Positions 28,238-37,411 of a DNA stretch of 64,000 bases are shown one piece after another. Origin of the DNA: Streptomyces sp. NBC_00083 (GTDB lineage: Bacteria; Actinomycetota; Actinomycetes; Streptomycetales; Streptomycetaceae); contig NZ_JAPELY010000002.1 of NCBI RefSeq assembly GCF_026343295.1, positions 1,674,001 to 1,738,000 of the forward strand, in the 5' to 3' direction. The stretch's first letter is position 1; every line of letters begins with the position of its first letter. The notes beneath the pieces were generated by a model that ran no database searches, was not told where the DNA came from, and worked only from the letters and a program-made list of their open reading frames with translations. Position numbers and translations under genes: made by a program.

Positions 28238-31200
28238 TCAGGACAGCAGTTCGACCTCCGCGAGCGTCGCCCCGCCGTCCGGACCCACAAGGCGGTAGTG
28301 CGCGTAGGAACCGGGGGAGCGGACCGAGAAGACCCGGGTCTGGCGGTCCCAGGTGAACGACTCGCCCGAGCGCCGGTCGATGTCCTTCCACGTCGTGCCG
28401 TCCGCCGAGGCCTGCAGCGTCCAGGACGCCGGAGCCTTGGCGTGCTCCGCCGAGGTGAGCGTGTACTGGACGGCGCGCGTCGGCGCGGACACCGCAAGCT
28501 CCACCGAGGTGAACGGCGCCGAGGTGGCGGAGGAGTTGTCGAACAGCGGACCCGGGCCGGTGATCGCATCGCTCGGCGGCGTGGGCACCTTGGCGTCCTT
28601 GGTGATCGAGACCGGCGCCGCGTTCTGACCGGTGCCCCACGACGAGGGCTTCGGGCCCATCGCGAAGTCGAGCGTGCCGCCCCGCGCGAGCAGGTCGTGC
28701 GGGAGCGCCGTGGAGTTCCACGCCTTCCCGTTCACCTTCAGGGACTGCACGTACACGTTGGCGGTGCTGTTCTTCGGCGCCTTCACCACCAGGTCGCGCC
28801 CGTTCTCCAGGTGCACGGTCGCCTTGGTGAACAGGGGCGAGCCGATCGCGTACTCACCGCTGCCCATCACCAGCGGGTAGAAGCCGAGCGCCGAGAACAC
28901 GTACCACGCCGACTGCTCGCCGTTGTCCTCGTCGCCGTGGTAACCCTGCCCGATCTCACTGCCGTTGTAGAGCCGCCGCAGGACCTCGCGGATCTTCTCC
29001 TGCGCCTTGTAGGGCTGCCCCGCCGCGTCGTACATGTACGTGACGTGGTGCGCGACCTGGTTGGAGTGGCCGTACTGGCCCATCCGTACGTCCCGTGCCT
29101 CGGTCATCTCGTGGATGACACCGCCGTAGGACCCGGCCAGGTCGGGCGAGGCGGTCTCCGGTGTGGCGAAGTACGTGTCGAGCTTCTTGGCGAGGCCCGC
29201 CCGGCCGCCGTACAGGTTGGCGAGACCGCGGGAGTCCTGCGGGGCGGTGAAGGCGTAGCCCCAGCCGTCGGTCTCGGTGTAGTCGTAGCCCCACACGCGC
29301 GGGTCGTACGCGGCGCTGTCCACGCGCCACGTGCCGTTGGCGGCCTTGCCCTGGAAGAAGCCGGCCTTGCTGTCGAAGAGCTTCACGTAGTTCTGGGCCC
29401 GGCCCATGAAGTACGCCGACTCCTCCTTGTAGCGGGGCTTCTTCGTCTTCTCGTACAGCGCCTGGCCCATCTTCGCCAGGCCGTAGTCGTTGACGTAGCC
29501 CTCCATCGACCAGGACAGGCCCTCGGGGGTGGAGGTCGGGGCGTAGCCGAGGAAGGGGGAGGTGTCCATGCCCTTGCGGCCCACGCCCGAGGAGGGCGGG
29601 GCGACCGTGGCGTTCTTCAGGGCCGCCTCGTAGGCGGCCTCCGCGTCGAACTTCACGCCCTTCACATAGGCGTCGGCGAAGGCCACGTCCGAACTGGTGC
29701 CGGTCATGAGGTCCGCGTAGCCGGGCGAGGACCAGCGGGAGATCCAGCCCCCGTCCTTGTACTGCTGCACGAAGCCGTCGACCATCTCGCCGGCCTTGTC
29801 CGGGGTGAGCAGCGAATAGGCGGGCCAGGTCGTGCGGTAGGTGTCCCAGAAGCCGTTGTTGACGTACACGGAGCCGTCGACGACCTTCGACCCGGTGTGG
29901 GTCGGGGTGTCCTCGCCGGCCTTCGGCGCGAACGGGCTGGCGTACTGGAGCTTCGAACCGACCTTCTCGGAACCGGAGTTGGGGTACAGGTAGAGCCGGT
30001 AGAGCGAGGAGTAGAGGGTGGTCAGCTCGTCGTGCGACGCGCCCTCCACCTCGATGCGGCCGAGGATCTTGTCCCAGGCCTGCCGCGCCCGGTCCTTGAC
30101 CGCGTCGAAGCGGGCCTTCGCGGGGATCTCGGCGGCGAGGTTGGCCTTCGCCTGGTCCACGCTGATCAGCGAGGTCGCCAGGCGCAGGGTGACGGTGCGG
30201 TCCTTGCCCGGCTTGAAGCGCGCGTAGCCGGTGACGTCGGCGCCCCCGCCGCCGGGCAGCTTGCCGCTCGCGGTGACGGGCGCGTCGAACACCCCGTACA
30301 CGAAGAGCCGTCCGGCCCCCGCCGACAGGCCGCTCTTGACGTCCGAGTAGCCGGTGAACGAGGAGGTCGCCGGGTCCAGGGTGAGGCCGCCCTGGTTGGT
30401 GACGTTGTCGAGGACGATGCTCGCGTCGTCACCGGGATAGGTGAACCGCATCATCGCCGCGTGGTCGGTGGGCGTGATCTCCGTCTTGAGCCCGTTCTCG
30501 AAGGTGACGCCGTAGTAGTACGGCTTCGCGGTCTCGTTCTCGTGCCGGAAGGGCAGCGCGCGGGCGGTCCGGGAGGCGTCGGGGGTGCCGGCCGCCGCCG
30601 ACGGCATGACCTGGAAGGTCTGCCGGTCGCCCATCCAGGGGCTCGGCTCGTGGCTGGCGCTGAACGCCTGGAGGGTGGGCAGGTTGTCGGCGTTGTTGCG
30701 GCGCGCGTAGTCGTACAGCCAGTCCTGCGACCCGGCGTTGGTCACCGGCGTCCAGAAGTTGAACCCGTTGGGGACCGCCGTCGCGGGGAAGTTGTTGCCG
30801 CGCGAGAACGACCCGCTGGAGTTGGTGCCGCGGGTGGTGAGCGCGTAGTCCGAGAGGTGGGCGAGCGGCTTCTCGGTCTTCTTCGGTGCGATCGAGAGGT
30901 CGTCGATCCAGCCCTGGAAGGTGGCCGGGCCCTTGGGGGAGTCGTACGCCACCAGGATCCGGTCCACCGTCTTGCCGGCGGCGACGGAGCCGATCACCGA
31001 GGAGACCTGGTTCCACTGGTTGACGTAGAGCGTCTTGGCGGCGCCCTGCCCCTGCGGGGTGAGGAGCCCGCCGTGCGCGTCGACGGCCTTCAGGTCACTC
31101 AGATAGGTGCCGTCGGTGAAGGCGAGGTCCACGGACACGTTGGTGGCGGGGTAGTTGAGGTCGGTCTCCGCCATCGACGGGAAGATCTTGTAGTCGAGCT

Positions 31201-32062
31201 CGGTGTCCCGGCCGACGCGCGTGTCGACGTCGAAGACCTTGTTGTACGAATAGGCGCGCCCGCCGGGCTTGTGGGTGCCTGCGTAGCGCAGCGCCCGGAC
31301 GCCGGTGAAGCCGGCGTTCGCCTTGGCGGTGGGGGAGCCGCCGGGCCCGCGGCCGGTGACGGTGAGCATGTCCGGGGGGACGGGGGTGCTGGTGTCACCG
31401 TTGGAGAACTGGACATCGGCGAGCTGCGTGATGGGCGCGCCGCCGTTCGCGGTGATCTCCAGGCGGTAGTGCGCGTAGGCGGTGGCGTTGGCGACGTCGT
31501 AGGTCTTGGTCTGGCCGCGGTCCTTGAAGCTCTCGCCGGTGCGGCGGTCCAGGGTCTTCCAGTCCTTGCCGTCGAGCGAGCCCTGGAGGGTCCAGTCCTT
31601 GGGGTCGCGTTCGGGCGCGTCGTTGGCGGACGTCAACGCGTAGGCGGCCGTCTTCACCCCTTCGGACAGATCGAATTCGAGCCAAGCTGTCGACTGGAAG
31701 GCCAGCCATTTCGTGCCGGCCTGACCGTCGAGGAGGTTCTCCTTGACCTCGCCGCCGTCGGTGTTCTCGGCGCTGGCCCGCACGGCGGTGACCTTGTCGG
31801 TCACGTTGCCCGGTATGCCACTGGCGAAGCCTCCGTCGACGCCCGACGACCGCTTGTTCCCGGCGTGGTCGGTATCGACGGAGTCGGTCCAGTCGGGCTG
31901 CGGCTGGCCGGTTTCGAACGACGTGCTGAAGCGGCCGTCGGCGGGCGGCCGGGCCGTCGCGGACGGCGCGCCGACGGCCGACTGCGCCGTCACTACGAGC
32001 AGGAACGAGGCCGCCACGAGGGCGGCCGCCGGTCCTCGTCGGTACCGGGATCTGGGCAGCAT
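28238..32062 (-). CDS. Secreted GH92 alpha-mannosidase with two F5/8-type modules
   Basis: 1,274 residues. Signal peptide (AAALVAASFLLVVTAQSAVGA). A first discoidin-like module (about residues 90-217, ending HYRLEITANGGAPITQLADVQF) and a second beta-sandwich (about 230-390) precede the GH92 catalytic region (about 410-1110). Family features there: NNFPATAVPNGFNFWTPVT, NNGFWDTYRTTWPAYSLL, YHGDEDNGEQSAWYVFSALGFYP and PLFTKATVHLENG. A second discoidin-like module closes the protein (about 1150-1274). GH92 enzymes are calcium-dependent exo-alpha-mannosidases acting on N-glycans or fungal mannans. ATG at 32062 follows GGAAGG. The gene is divergent from ngcEFG, which suggests joint use of mannose/GlcNAc glycans. 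Confidence 0.93.
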   Translation of the reverse strand: MLPRSRYRRGPAAALVAASFLLVVTAQSAVGAPSATARPPADGRFSTSFETGQPQPDWTDSVDTDHAGNKRSSGVDGGFASGIPGNVTDKVTAVRASAENTDGGEVKENLLDGQAGTKWLAFQSTAWLEFDLSEGVKTAAYALTSANDAPERDPKDWTLQGSLDGKDWKTLDRRTGESFKDRGQTKTYDVANATAYAHYRLEITANGGAPITQLADVQFSNGDTSTPVPPDMLTVTGRGPGGSPTAKANAGFTGVRALRYAGTHKPGGRAYSYNKVFDVDTRVGRDTELDYKIFPSMAETDLNYPATNVSVDLAFTDGTYLSDLKAVDAHGGLLTPQGQGAAKTLYVNQWNQVSSVIGSVAAGKTVDRILVAYDSPKGPATFQGWIDDLSIAPKKTEKPLAHLSDYALTTRGTNSSGSFSRGNNFPATAVPNGFNFWTPVTNAGSQDWLYDYARRNNADNLPTLQAFSASHEPSPWMGDRQTFQVMPSAAAGTPDASRTARALPFRHENETAKPYYYGVTFENGLKTEITPTDHAAMMRFTYPGDDASIVLDNVTNQGGLTLDPATSSFTGYSDVKSGLSAGAGRLFVYGVFDAPVTASGKLPGGGGADVTGYARFKPGKDRTVTLRLATSLISVDQAKANLAAEIPAKARFDAVKDRARQAWDKILGRIEVEGASHDELTTLYSSLYRLYLYPNSGSEKVGSKLQYASPFAPKAGEDTPTHTGSKVVDGSVYVNNGFWDTYRTTWPAYSLLTPDKAGEMVDGFVQQYKDGGWISRWSSPGYADLMTGTSSDVAFADAYVKGVKFDAEAAYEAALKNATVAPPSSGVGRKGMDTSPFLGYAPTSTPEGLSWSMEGYVNDYGLAKMGQALYEKTKKPRYKEESAYFMGRAQNYVKLFDSKAGFFQGKAANGTWRVDSAAYDPRVWGYDYTETDGWGYAFTAPQDSRGLANLYGGRAGLAKKLDTYFATPETASPDLAGSYGGVIHEMTEARDVRMGQYGHSNQVAHHVTYMYDAAGQPYKAQEKIREVLRRLYNGSEIGQGYHGDEDNGEQSAWYVFSALGFYPLVMGSGEYAIGSPLFTKATVHLENGRDLVVKAPKNSTANVYVQSLKVNGKAWNSTALPHDLLARGGTLDFAMGPKPSSWGTGQNAAPVSITKDAKVPTPPSDAITGPGPLFDNSSATSAPFTSVELAVSAPTRAVQYTLTSAEHAKAPASWTLQASADGTTWKDIDRRSGESFTWDRQTRVFSVRSPGSYAHYRLVGPDGGATLAEVELLS

Positions 32063-32112
32063 GCGGGCCCTTCCGTCGGCGCACGCCGGTGATGTCCGGC
32101 AGATGCGAGGTG

Positions 32113-32124
32113 GACAACGTTGTC
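32113..32124. promoter_or_regulatory. Palindromic operator upstream of the GH92 gene
   Basis: GACAACGTTGTC, a perfect 12-bp palindrome 51 bp upstream of the mannosidase start. The core resembles the sequence before xylF (37299-37312). LacI- or ROK-type repressors are plausible binders. Confidence 0.5.
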
Positions 32125-32266
32125 AGAGTGAAAACGCAGGATCCAGTAGCGCGGCAAGTGGCGGGTGGTGTCAAGGGCGTTGAGAAGGAATGGGTGGCTT
32201 GAATCGAGGGGGCAATGCAGGCGTCAAGGTGTGTAATGCGCGTCAAAAGGAGCACCCTCATCCGCA

Positions 32267-32292
32267 TTGGTACGTACCAACGGATATATCCG
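32267..32292. promoter_or_regulatory. Two abutting perfect palindromes in the GH92-ngcE gap
   Basis: TTGGTACGTACCAA (32267-32280) is followed directly by CGGATATATCCG (32281-32292). Both are perfect dyads. They lie about 205 bp before the GH92 gene and 255 bp before ngcE. Probable regulator sites; binder unknown. Confidence 0.5.
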
Positions 32293-32356
32293 CGAGGTCT
32301 CAACTCGGGAAAGACTGGCGGCCAACCCTGCTTTCGATCTTGCTCAGTTGACGGGA

Positions 32357-32372
32357 AGTGGACTATACCTGT
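32357..32372 (+). promoter_or_regulatory. DasR-responsive element (dre)-like site upstream of ngcE
   Basis: AGTGGACTATACCTGT matches the dre consensus A(G/C)TGGTCTAGACCA(C/G)T at 13 of 16 positions. It overlaps a possible -10 (TATACC). DasR represses GlcNAc and chitin genes and is released by amino-sugar phosphates. This suits a GlcNAc/chitobiose importer. Confidence 0.6.
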
Positions 32373-32546
32373 CGGCGTCCGGGCAACCCGCTGAACGCGG
32401 GCGGGGGGAACCGCGTGCGGGCCGGTCGGCCCGGGACCGGGCAGCCTCCGCGATGGATGTACGGCATCACTCACGCTTCAACTGTTCGCGGGCGCCGGCG
32501 GATTCCGCTGCACCGCATGAGTCCTGGAGAAGGCGAGGACTTGAGC

Positions 32547-33971
32547 ATGGGATCCGAGATCAACCGCCGTGACGCACTCAAGCGGGCCATGGCAATCGGC
32601 CTGCTGGCGGTGCCGGCGACGTCACTGCTGAGCGCGTGCGCCAGCTCAGACAGCGGGGACAGCAGCACGAAGCCGAAGTCCCAGGGCACCAAGTCGGCGG
32701 ACAACCCGCTCGGCGTCAACAAGGGCACCGCTCTTGAGGCGTTCGTCTTCAAGGGCGGCTTCGGCGACGACTACATCAAGTCGGCCGAGGCCGACTACAA
32801 CGCCAAGTACGGCATCACGGTCAAGCACACCGGCACGCAGGCCATCGGCCCGAAGCTGCAGCCGCGCTTCGCCGGCAGCACCCCGCCGGACTTCATGGAC
32901 AACTCCGGCGCCGACAACCTCGACACCGCCGCGCTCGCCAAGACCGGCAAGCTCCAGGACCTCACCCCGCTCCTGGACGCCCCGACCATCGACGACCCGT
33001 CGAAGAAGGTCCGCGACGTCCTCATCGCCGGCACCATCGAGCAGGGCCAGTTCGGGGCCAAGGAGATGTACGCGTTCAACTACGCGTTCACCGTCTACGG
33101 CACCTTCTATTCCAACAAGCTGTTCAAGGACAAGGGCTGGACCTACCCCCAGACCTTCTCGGACATGCTGGCGCTCTGCAAGAAGATCAAGGCCGCGGGC
33201 ATCGCCCCCTTCACGTACCCGGGCAAGTACCCGTACTACGTGCTGTTCGACCTGCTGCACCAGATCGGCAAGGTCGGCGGCAAGGACGCCCTCAACGCGA
33301 TCGACAACCTCGACGACGGTGCCTTCAAGACCGACGCCGTCAAGGAAGTCATCTCGTACTACGAGGAGCTCGCCGGACAGGGCTACTTCCTCCAGGGCTC
33401 CGAGGGCATGACGCACATCCAGATGCAGACCGCCTGGACGCAGGGCCGCGCCGCGATGGTGGCCGACGGCTCCTGGGTGGAGAACGAGGCCGCGCCCACC
33501 ATGCCGAAGGACTTCGACCTCGCGGTCGGCTCCCTGATCGGCTCCGGCCCCAACGACAAGCTGCCCTTCGGCACCCTGTACGCGGCGGCCGGCGAGCCCT
33601 TCATCGTGGCCAAGGACGGCAAGAACCCCACCGGTGGCATGGAACTGCTGCGCATCATGCTCAGCAAGAAGCAGACCACCAACTTCACCAACGCCGTCAA
33701 GTCGCTGACCTGTGTTCAGGGCGCCGCGGACGGCCTCACCCTGACCCCGGGCCTGACCTCGGCGAACGCCGCGCTGAAGGCGGCAGGCCCCAACGTCCTC
33801 AACGCTCGGATCCAGGACTGGTACAAGAAGCTGAACAACGAGACCATCGGCAACCTGACCCTGGACCTGCTCACCGGCAAGATCAAGGCCACCGAGTGGA
33901 TGGACAAGGCCCAGAAGGCCTCGGACGACACCAAGAAGGACTCCTCCGTCCCGAAGTTCAAGCACCTCTGA
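32547..33971 (+). CDS. ngcE: Sugar ABC transporter lipoprotein, NgcE-type (GlcNAc/chitobiose)
   Basis: 474-residue extracytoplasmic solute-binding protein. Starts MGSEINRRDALKRAMAIGLL; the lipobox is LLSAC with lipidated Cys near residue 31, and an RRDALK motif suggests possible Tat export. The family-1 sugar-binding fold follows. The gene order (SBP, two permeases, ROK regulator, xylFGH, dxs) is that of S. coelicolor SCO6005-6013, where SCO6005-6007 are the ngcEFG homologues (from memory). NgcE binds N-acetylglucosamine and chitobiose. ATG at 32547 with GAGGA upstream; TTG at 32541 is also possible. A dre-like site precedes it. Binding specificity is inferred from synteny and context. Confidence 0.8.
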   Translation: MGSEINRRDALKRAMAIGLLAVPATSLLSACASSDSGDSSTKPKSQGTKSADNPLGVNKGTALEAFVFKGGFGDDYIKSAEADYNAKYGITVKHTGTQAIGPKLQPRFAGSTPPDFMDNSGADNLDTAALAKTGKLQDLTPLLDAPTIDDPSKKVRDVLIAGTIEQGQFGAKEMYAFNYAFTVYGTFYSNKLFKDKGWTYPQTFSDMLALCKKIKAAGIAPFTYPGKYPYYVLFDLLHQIGKVGGKDALNAIDNLDDGAFKTDAVKEVISYYEELAGQGYFLQGSEGMTHIQMQTAWTQGRAAMVADGSWVENEAAPTMPKDFDLAVGSLIGSGPNDKLPFGTLYAAAGEPFIVAKDGKNPTGGMELLRIMLSKKQTTNFTNAVKSLTCVQGAADGLTLTPGLTSANAALKAAGPNVLNARIQDWYKKLNNETIGNLTLDLLTGKIKATEWMDKAQKASDDTKKDSSVPKFKHL

Positions 33972-34016
33972 CGAGGGCGCTCAACCCCACTGGCTGAGAC
34001 GAGAGCGACCGGCGAC

Positions 34017-34943
34017 ATGCGACACGGCAAGTACCGGTTCATCATCGGATTCCTGGCAATTCCCCTGGCGCTCTACGGGGTCCTCGTGATCTCGCCGTTC
34101 CTCCAGGACTTCCAGATTTCGATGACGAGCTGGAGCGGACTGACCCCCGAGAAGAACTTCATCGGGCTGGACAACTATCAGAAGCTGATTCACAACGACC
34201 TCTTCTGGAAGGCGTTGTGGCACAACGTCCTTCTGCTCCTCTTCGTGCCGGTCGTCACGCTGGCCTTCGGTCTCTTCTTCGCCTTCATGCTGAATGTCGG
34301 CGGCCGCCGCAAGGGTTCCGCGGGGGTCGCCGGCGTGCGGGGCTCCGGCTTCTACAAGGTGATCTTCTTCTTCCCGCAGGTCCTCTCGATCACGATCATC
34401 GCGATCCTGTGGCAGCAGATCTACAACCCCGACCCCGAGAACGGGATGCTCAACTCGCTGCTTTCGAGCGTCGGTCTGAGCTCGCTCCAGCAGTCCTGGC
34501 TCGGCGACTCCAGCATCGCGCTGATCTGCATCATGGTCGTCATGGTGTGGGCCAACGTCGGCTTCTACGTCGTCCTGTTCTCCGCCGGCATGGCCTCCAT
34601 CCCGGGGGAGATCTACGAGGCGGCGCTCCTGGACGGCGCCTCGCGGGTCAAGACGTTCTTCCGGATCACGCTGCCGCTGCTGCGGGACACGGTGGCCACG
34701 GCCTGGGTCTACATGGGCATCATCGCCATGGACGCCTTCATCTACGTACAGCTGATGTCCGTCAATGTCGGCGGCCCCGACGAATCCACCGACGTGGTCC
34801 CGCTGCTGCTGTACAAGACGGCGTTCCGGGACAACAGTCAGTACGGAATGGCCGCCGCCATGGGTGTCGCGATGCTGATCGTGACCCTGGTGTTCGCCAT
34901 TCTCAGCATGCGGCTCTCGCGCCGTGAGCGCATCGAATTCTAG
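34017..34943 (+). CDS. ngcF: Sugar ABC transporter permease, NgcF-type
   Basis: 308-residue inner-membrane permease (MalF/UgpA family) with about six helices, the first at residues 7-28. The EAA loop that docks the ATPase is EIYEAALLDGASRVKTFFRITLP. It is 45 nt downstream of ngcE and 10 nt upstream of ngcG, one operon. No ATPase gene is present in this operon. Streptomyces sugar importers of this class share the ATPase MsiK encoded elsewhere, which I infer here. Confidence 0.85.
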   Translation: MRHGKYRFIIGFLAIPLALYGVLVISPFLQDFQISMTSWSGLTPEKNFIGLDNYQKLIHNDLFWKALWHNVLLLLFVPVVTLAFGLFFAFMLNVGGRRKGSAGVAGVRGSGFYKVIFFFPQVLSITIIAILWQQIYNPDPENGMLNSLLSSVGLSSLQQSWLGDSSIALICIMVVMVWANVGFYVVLFSAGMASIPGEIYEAALLDGASRVKTFFRITLPLLRDTVATAWVYMGIIAMDAFIYVQLMSVNVGGPDESTDVVPLLLYKTAFRDNSQYGMAAAMGVAMLIVTLVFAILSMRLSRRERIEF

Positions 34944-34953
34944 GGATGGCGCG

Positions 34954-35865
34954 ATGACGACCGAAACCCTGAAGGTGGACGGCGAGCAGTCGTCCCGGCC
35001 CACGGCGAGCGCCGCCCGCTGGAAGTGGCGCAGCAGCGAGGGCGGCGTGCTCAACGCCTTCTCGCACGTGTTCCTCCTGGTCTGGGCGCTCATGGTGGGC
35101 GTGCCCCTGCTGTGGGCGCTGTGGAGCTCGTTCAAGACCTCCGGTGACATCCTCACCCACCCCTGGTCGCTGCCGAGCGAACTCCACTTCGACAACTGGT
35201 CGCGGGCCTGGAGCAAGGCGAACATCGGGCGGTACTTCCTCAACACCGCTTTCGTGGTGGGCTTCTCGACCGTCGGCACCATGCTGCTCGGCTCGATGGC
35301 GGCCTATGTGCTCGCGCGGTTCGAGTTCCCCGGCAACCGGTTCATCTACTTCCTGTTCGTCGGCGGCATGGCCTTCCCCGTGGTCATGGTGCTCGTCCCG
35401 CTCTTCTTCGTCACGAAGAACCTGGGCATCCTCAACACGCTGCCCGGCCTCGTCCTCATCTACATCGCGTACTCGCTGCCGTTCACGGTCTTCTTCATGA
35501 CGGCGTTCTTCCGGACGCTGCCGACCACGGTCGCCGAGGCCGCCCTGATCGACGGGGCCTCGCACACCCGCACCTTCTTCCAGATCATGCTGCCGATGGC
35601 CAAGCCCGGCATCATCAGCATCGGCATCTTCAACGTGCTCGGCCAGTGGAACCAGTACCTGCTGCCCCTGGTGCTCAACCAGGGCGACACCAAGAACTGG
35701 GTCCTCACGCAGGGTCTCGCCGACCTCGCCGTGCAGCAGGGCTACCAGGGCGACTGGGGGGCGCTCTTCGCGGGCCTGACCATCGCGATGCTGCCCGTGC
35801 TCGCCGTGTACGTCGTCTTCCAGAAGCAGGTCCAGGCGGGCCTGACCGCGGGGGCGCTCAAGTAG
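34954..35865 (+). CDS. ngcG: Sugar ABC transporter permease, NgcG-type
   Basis: 303-residue permease of the MalG type. A short cytosolic N-terminus is followed by six helices and the EAA loop VAEAALIDGASHTRTFFQIMLP. Start chosen at ATG 34954 (MTTETLKVDG) with AGGGA upstream; an in-frame start at 34924 would run into ngcF. It forms the membrane channel together with NgcF. Followed by a clear hairpin terminator. Confidence 0.85.
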   Translation: MTTETLKVDGEQSSRPTASAARWKWRSSEGGVLNAFSHVFLLVWALMVGVPLLWALWSSFKTSGDILTHPWSLPSELHFDNWSRAWSKANIGRYFLNTAFVVGFSTVGTMLLGSMAAYVLARFEFPGNRFIYFLFVGGMAFPVVMVLVPLFFVTKNLGILNTLPGLVLIYIAYSLPFTVFFMTAFFRTLPTTVAEAALIDGASHTRTFFQIMLPMAKPGIISIGIFNVLGQWNQYLLPLVLNQGDTKNWVLTQGLADLAVQQGYQGDWGALFAGLTIAMLPVLAVYVVFQKQVQAGLTAGALK

Positions 35866-35892
35866 CGCCACCCGGCACCCGCCTTCTCCTCC

Positions 35893-35927
35893 CGACCGCC
35901 CGTGGGCCCCGCGCCCACGGGCGGTCG
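35893..35927 (+). terminator. Hairpin terminator after ngcG
   Basis: Perfect 15-bp arms CGACCGCCCGTGGGC and GCCCACGGGCGGTCG around a 5-base loop, 28 bp after the ngcG stop. Confidence 0.88.
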
Positions 35928-36090
35928 TGCGTTCCCGATCCGCTCCGCATCTGCTCAGGTCTTGACGGGAGACCACCCAGAAGGCTGAGCTTAGGGTTCA
36001 CATGTTGGAGAAAAGACGGGGCCTCAATGCTGCGGCTCCGTGCGGGGGCGGCCGTCGTGCCGTCCGCCTACGGCGGGAGTGGATGAGTCG

Positions 36091-37290
36091 ATGGAGACTC
36101 CGGGGTCGCAGACGTCACTGCACCGGGCCAACCTTGAGCGGGTCGTACGCGCCGTGCGGATGGCGGGCTCGCTCACCCAGGCCGAGATCGCCCGAACGAC
36201 CGGCCTGTCCGCGGCCACGGTCTCCAACATCGTGCGGGAACTGAAGGAAGGCGGCACCGTCGAGGTCACCCCCACTTCGGCGGGCGGGCGCCGGGCCCGC
36301 AGCGTCTCGCTCAGCGGCTCGGCCGGCATCGTGATCGGGGTCGATTTCGGCCATACGCACCTGCGGGTGGCCGTCGGCAACCTGGCCCACCAGGTACTCG
36401 CCGAAGAGGCCGAGCCGCTCGATGTCGACGCCTCGTCCGCGCAGGGCTTCGACCGGGCGGAAGAGCTGGTCAAGCGGTTGATCGCGACCACCGGCATCGG
36501 CCAGGACAAGGTGATCGGGATCGGGCTCGGCGTGCCGGGCCCCATCGACGTGGAGTCCGGCACGCTCGGCTCCACCGCGATCCTGCCGGGCTGGACCGGC
36601 ATCAACCCCAGCGAGGAGCTCTCGGGGCGCCTCGGCGTCCCCGTGTACGTGGACAACGACGCCAACCTGGGGGCCCTGGGCGAGCTGGTCTGGGGCAGCG
36701 GCCGGGGGGTGCGCGACCTGGCATACATCAAGGTCGCGAGCGGTGTGGGCGCCGGTCTCGTGATCGACGGGCAGATCTACCGCGGACCCGGCGGCACCGC
36801 CGGGGAGATCGGGCACATCACCCTGGACGAGTCGGGCCCGGTCTGCCGCTGCGGCAACCGCGGCTGCCTGGAGACGTTCACCGCGGCGCGTTATGTGCTG
36901 CCGCTGCTGCAATCGAGCCACGGCGCCGACCTGAGCATGGAGCGCGTGGTCCGCATGGCGCGCGAGGGCGATCCGGGGTGCCGCCGCGTCATCGCCGACG
37001 TGGGGCGCCACATCGGCAGCGGCGTGGCCAACCTGTGCAACCTCCTGAACCCGAGCCGGGTGGTGCTCGGCGGCGACCTGGCGGAGGCCGGAGAGCTCGT
37101 TCTCGGGCCCATCAGGGACTCCGTGGCGCGGTACGCGATCCCCAGCGCGGCCCGGCAGTTGTCGGTCCTTCCCGGGGCGCTGGGCGGCCGTGCCGAAGTG
37201 CTCGGCGCGCTCGCCCTCGTCCTGAGCGAAATGGGGGATTCGACCCTCTTGGACAGCGCCCTGCCGGCCTCGGCTCCTGCCTTCACTTAG
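36091..37290 (+). CDS. rok7B7: ROK-family transcriptional regulator Rok7B7
   Basis: 399 residues. Winged-helix DNA-binding part at about residues 10-70 (LTQAEIARTTGLSAATVSNIVREL), then a sugar-kinase-fold ROK domain with GVDFGHTHLRVAVG, the GHITLDESGPVCRCGNRGCLE zinc/ROK signature and NPSRVVLGGDLAEAG. It lies between ngcEFG and xylFGH exactly as S. coelicolor rok7B7 (SCO6008), which affects xylose uptake, carbon repression and antibiotic timing. Start at ATG 36091 with GGGAG upstream; GTG at 36079 is an alternative. It is expected to control xylFGH; effectors are not readable from the sequence. Confidence 0.88.
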   Translation: METPGSQTSLHRANLERVVRAVRMAGSLTQAEIARTTGLSAATVSNIVRELKEGGTVEVTPTSAGGRRARSVSLSGSAGIVIGVDFGHTHLRVAVGNLAHQVLAEEAEPLDVDASSAQGFDRAEELVKRLIATTGIGQDKVIGIGLGVPGPIDVESGTLGSTAILPGWTGINPSEELSGRLGVPVYVDNDANLGALGELVWGSGRGVRDLAYIKVASGVGAGLVIDGQIYRGPGGTAGEIGHITLDESGPVCRCGNRGCLETFTAARYVLPLLQSSHGADLSMERVVRMAREGDPGCRRVIADVGRHIGSGVANLCNLLNPSRVVLGGDLAEAGELVLGPIRDSVARYAIPSAARQLSVLPGALGGRAEVLGALALVLSEMGDSTLLDSALPASAPAFT

Positions 37291-37298
37291 ATAACGGA

Positions 37299-37312
37299 TG
37301 GCACCGTTGTCA
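37299..37312. promoter_or_regulatory. Candidate Rok7B7 site upstream of xylF
   Basis: TGGCACCGTTGTCA, an imperfect dyad flanked by TAACG (left) and CGTTA (right). It shares CGTTGTCA with the GH92 operator at 32113-32124. It lies 100 bp before xylF and 9 bp after the rok7B7 stop. Confidence 0.45.
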
Positions 37313-37411
37313 TCTCGTTAAGGATTTACTCCTTGACGGTGGGCTTAACGCCGAGTTGACTTCCAGCCACCTCGGCCGCAACGTCGCGGCCTCGTCAGGG
37401 AGGTTTCTGAA

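Noticed and set aside
28217..32092. 1,291-codon forward open frame opposite the GH92 gene
   Set aside because: The reverse-strand frame has a signal peptide and GH92 motifs throughout; the forward one has none.
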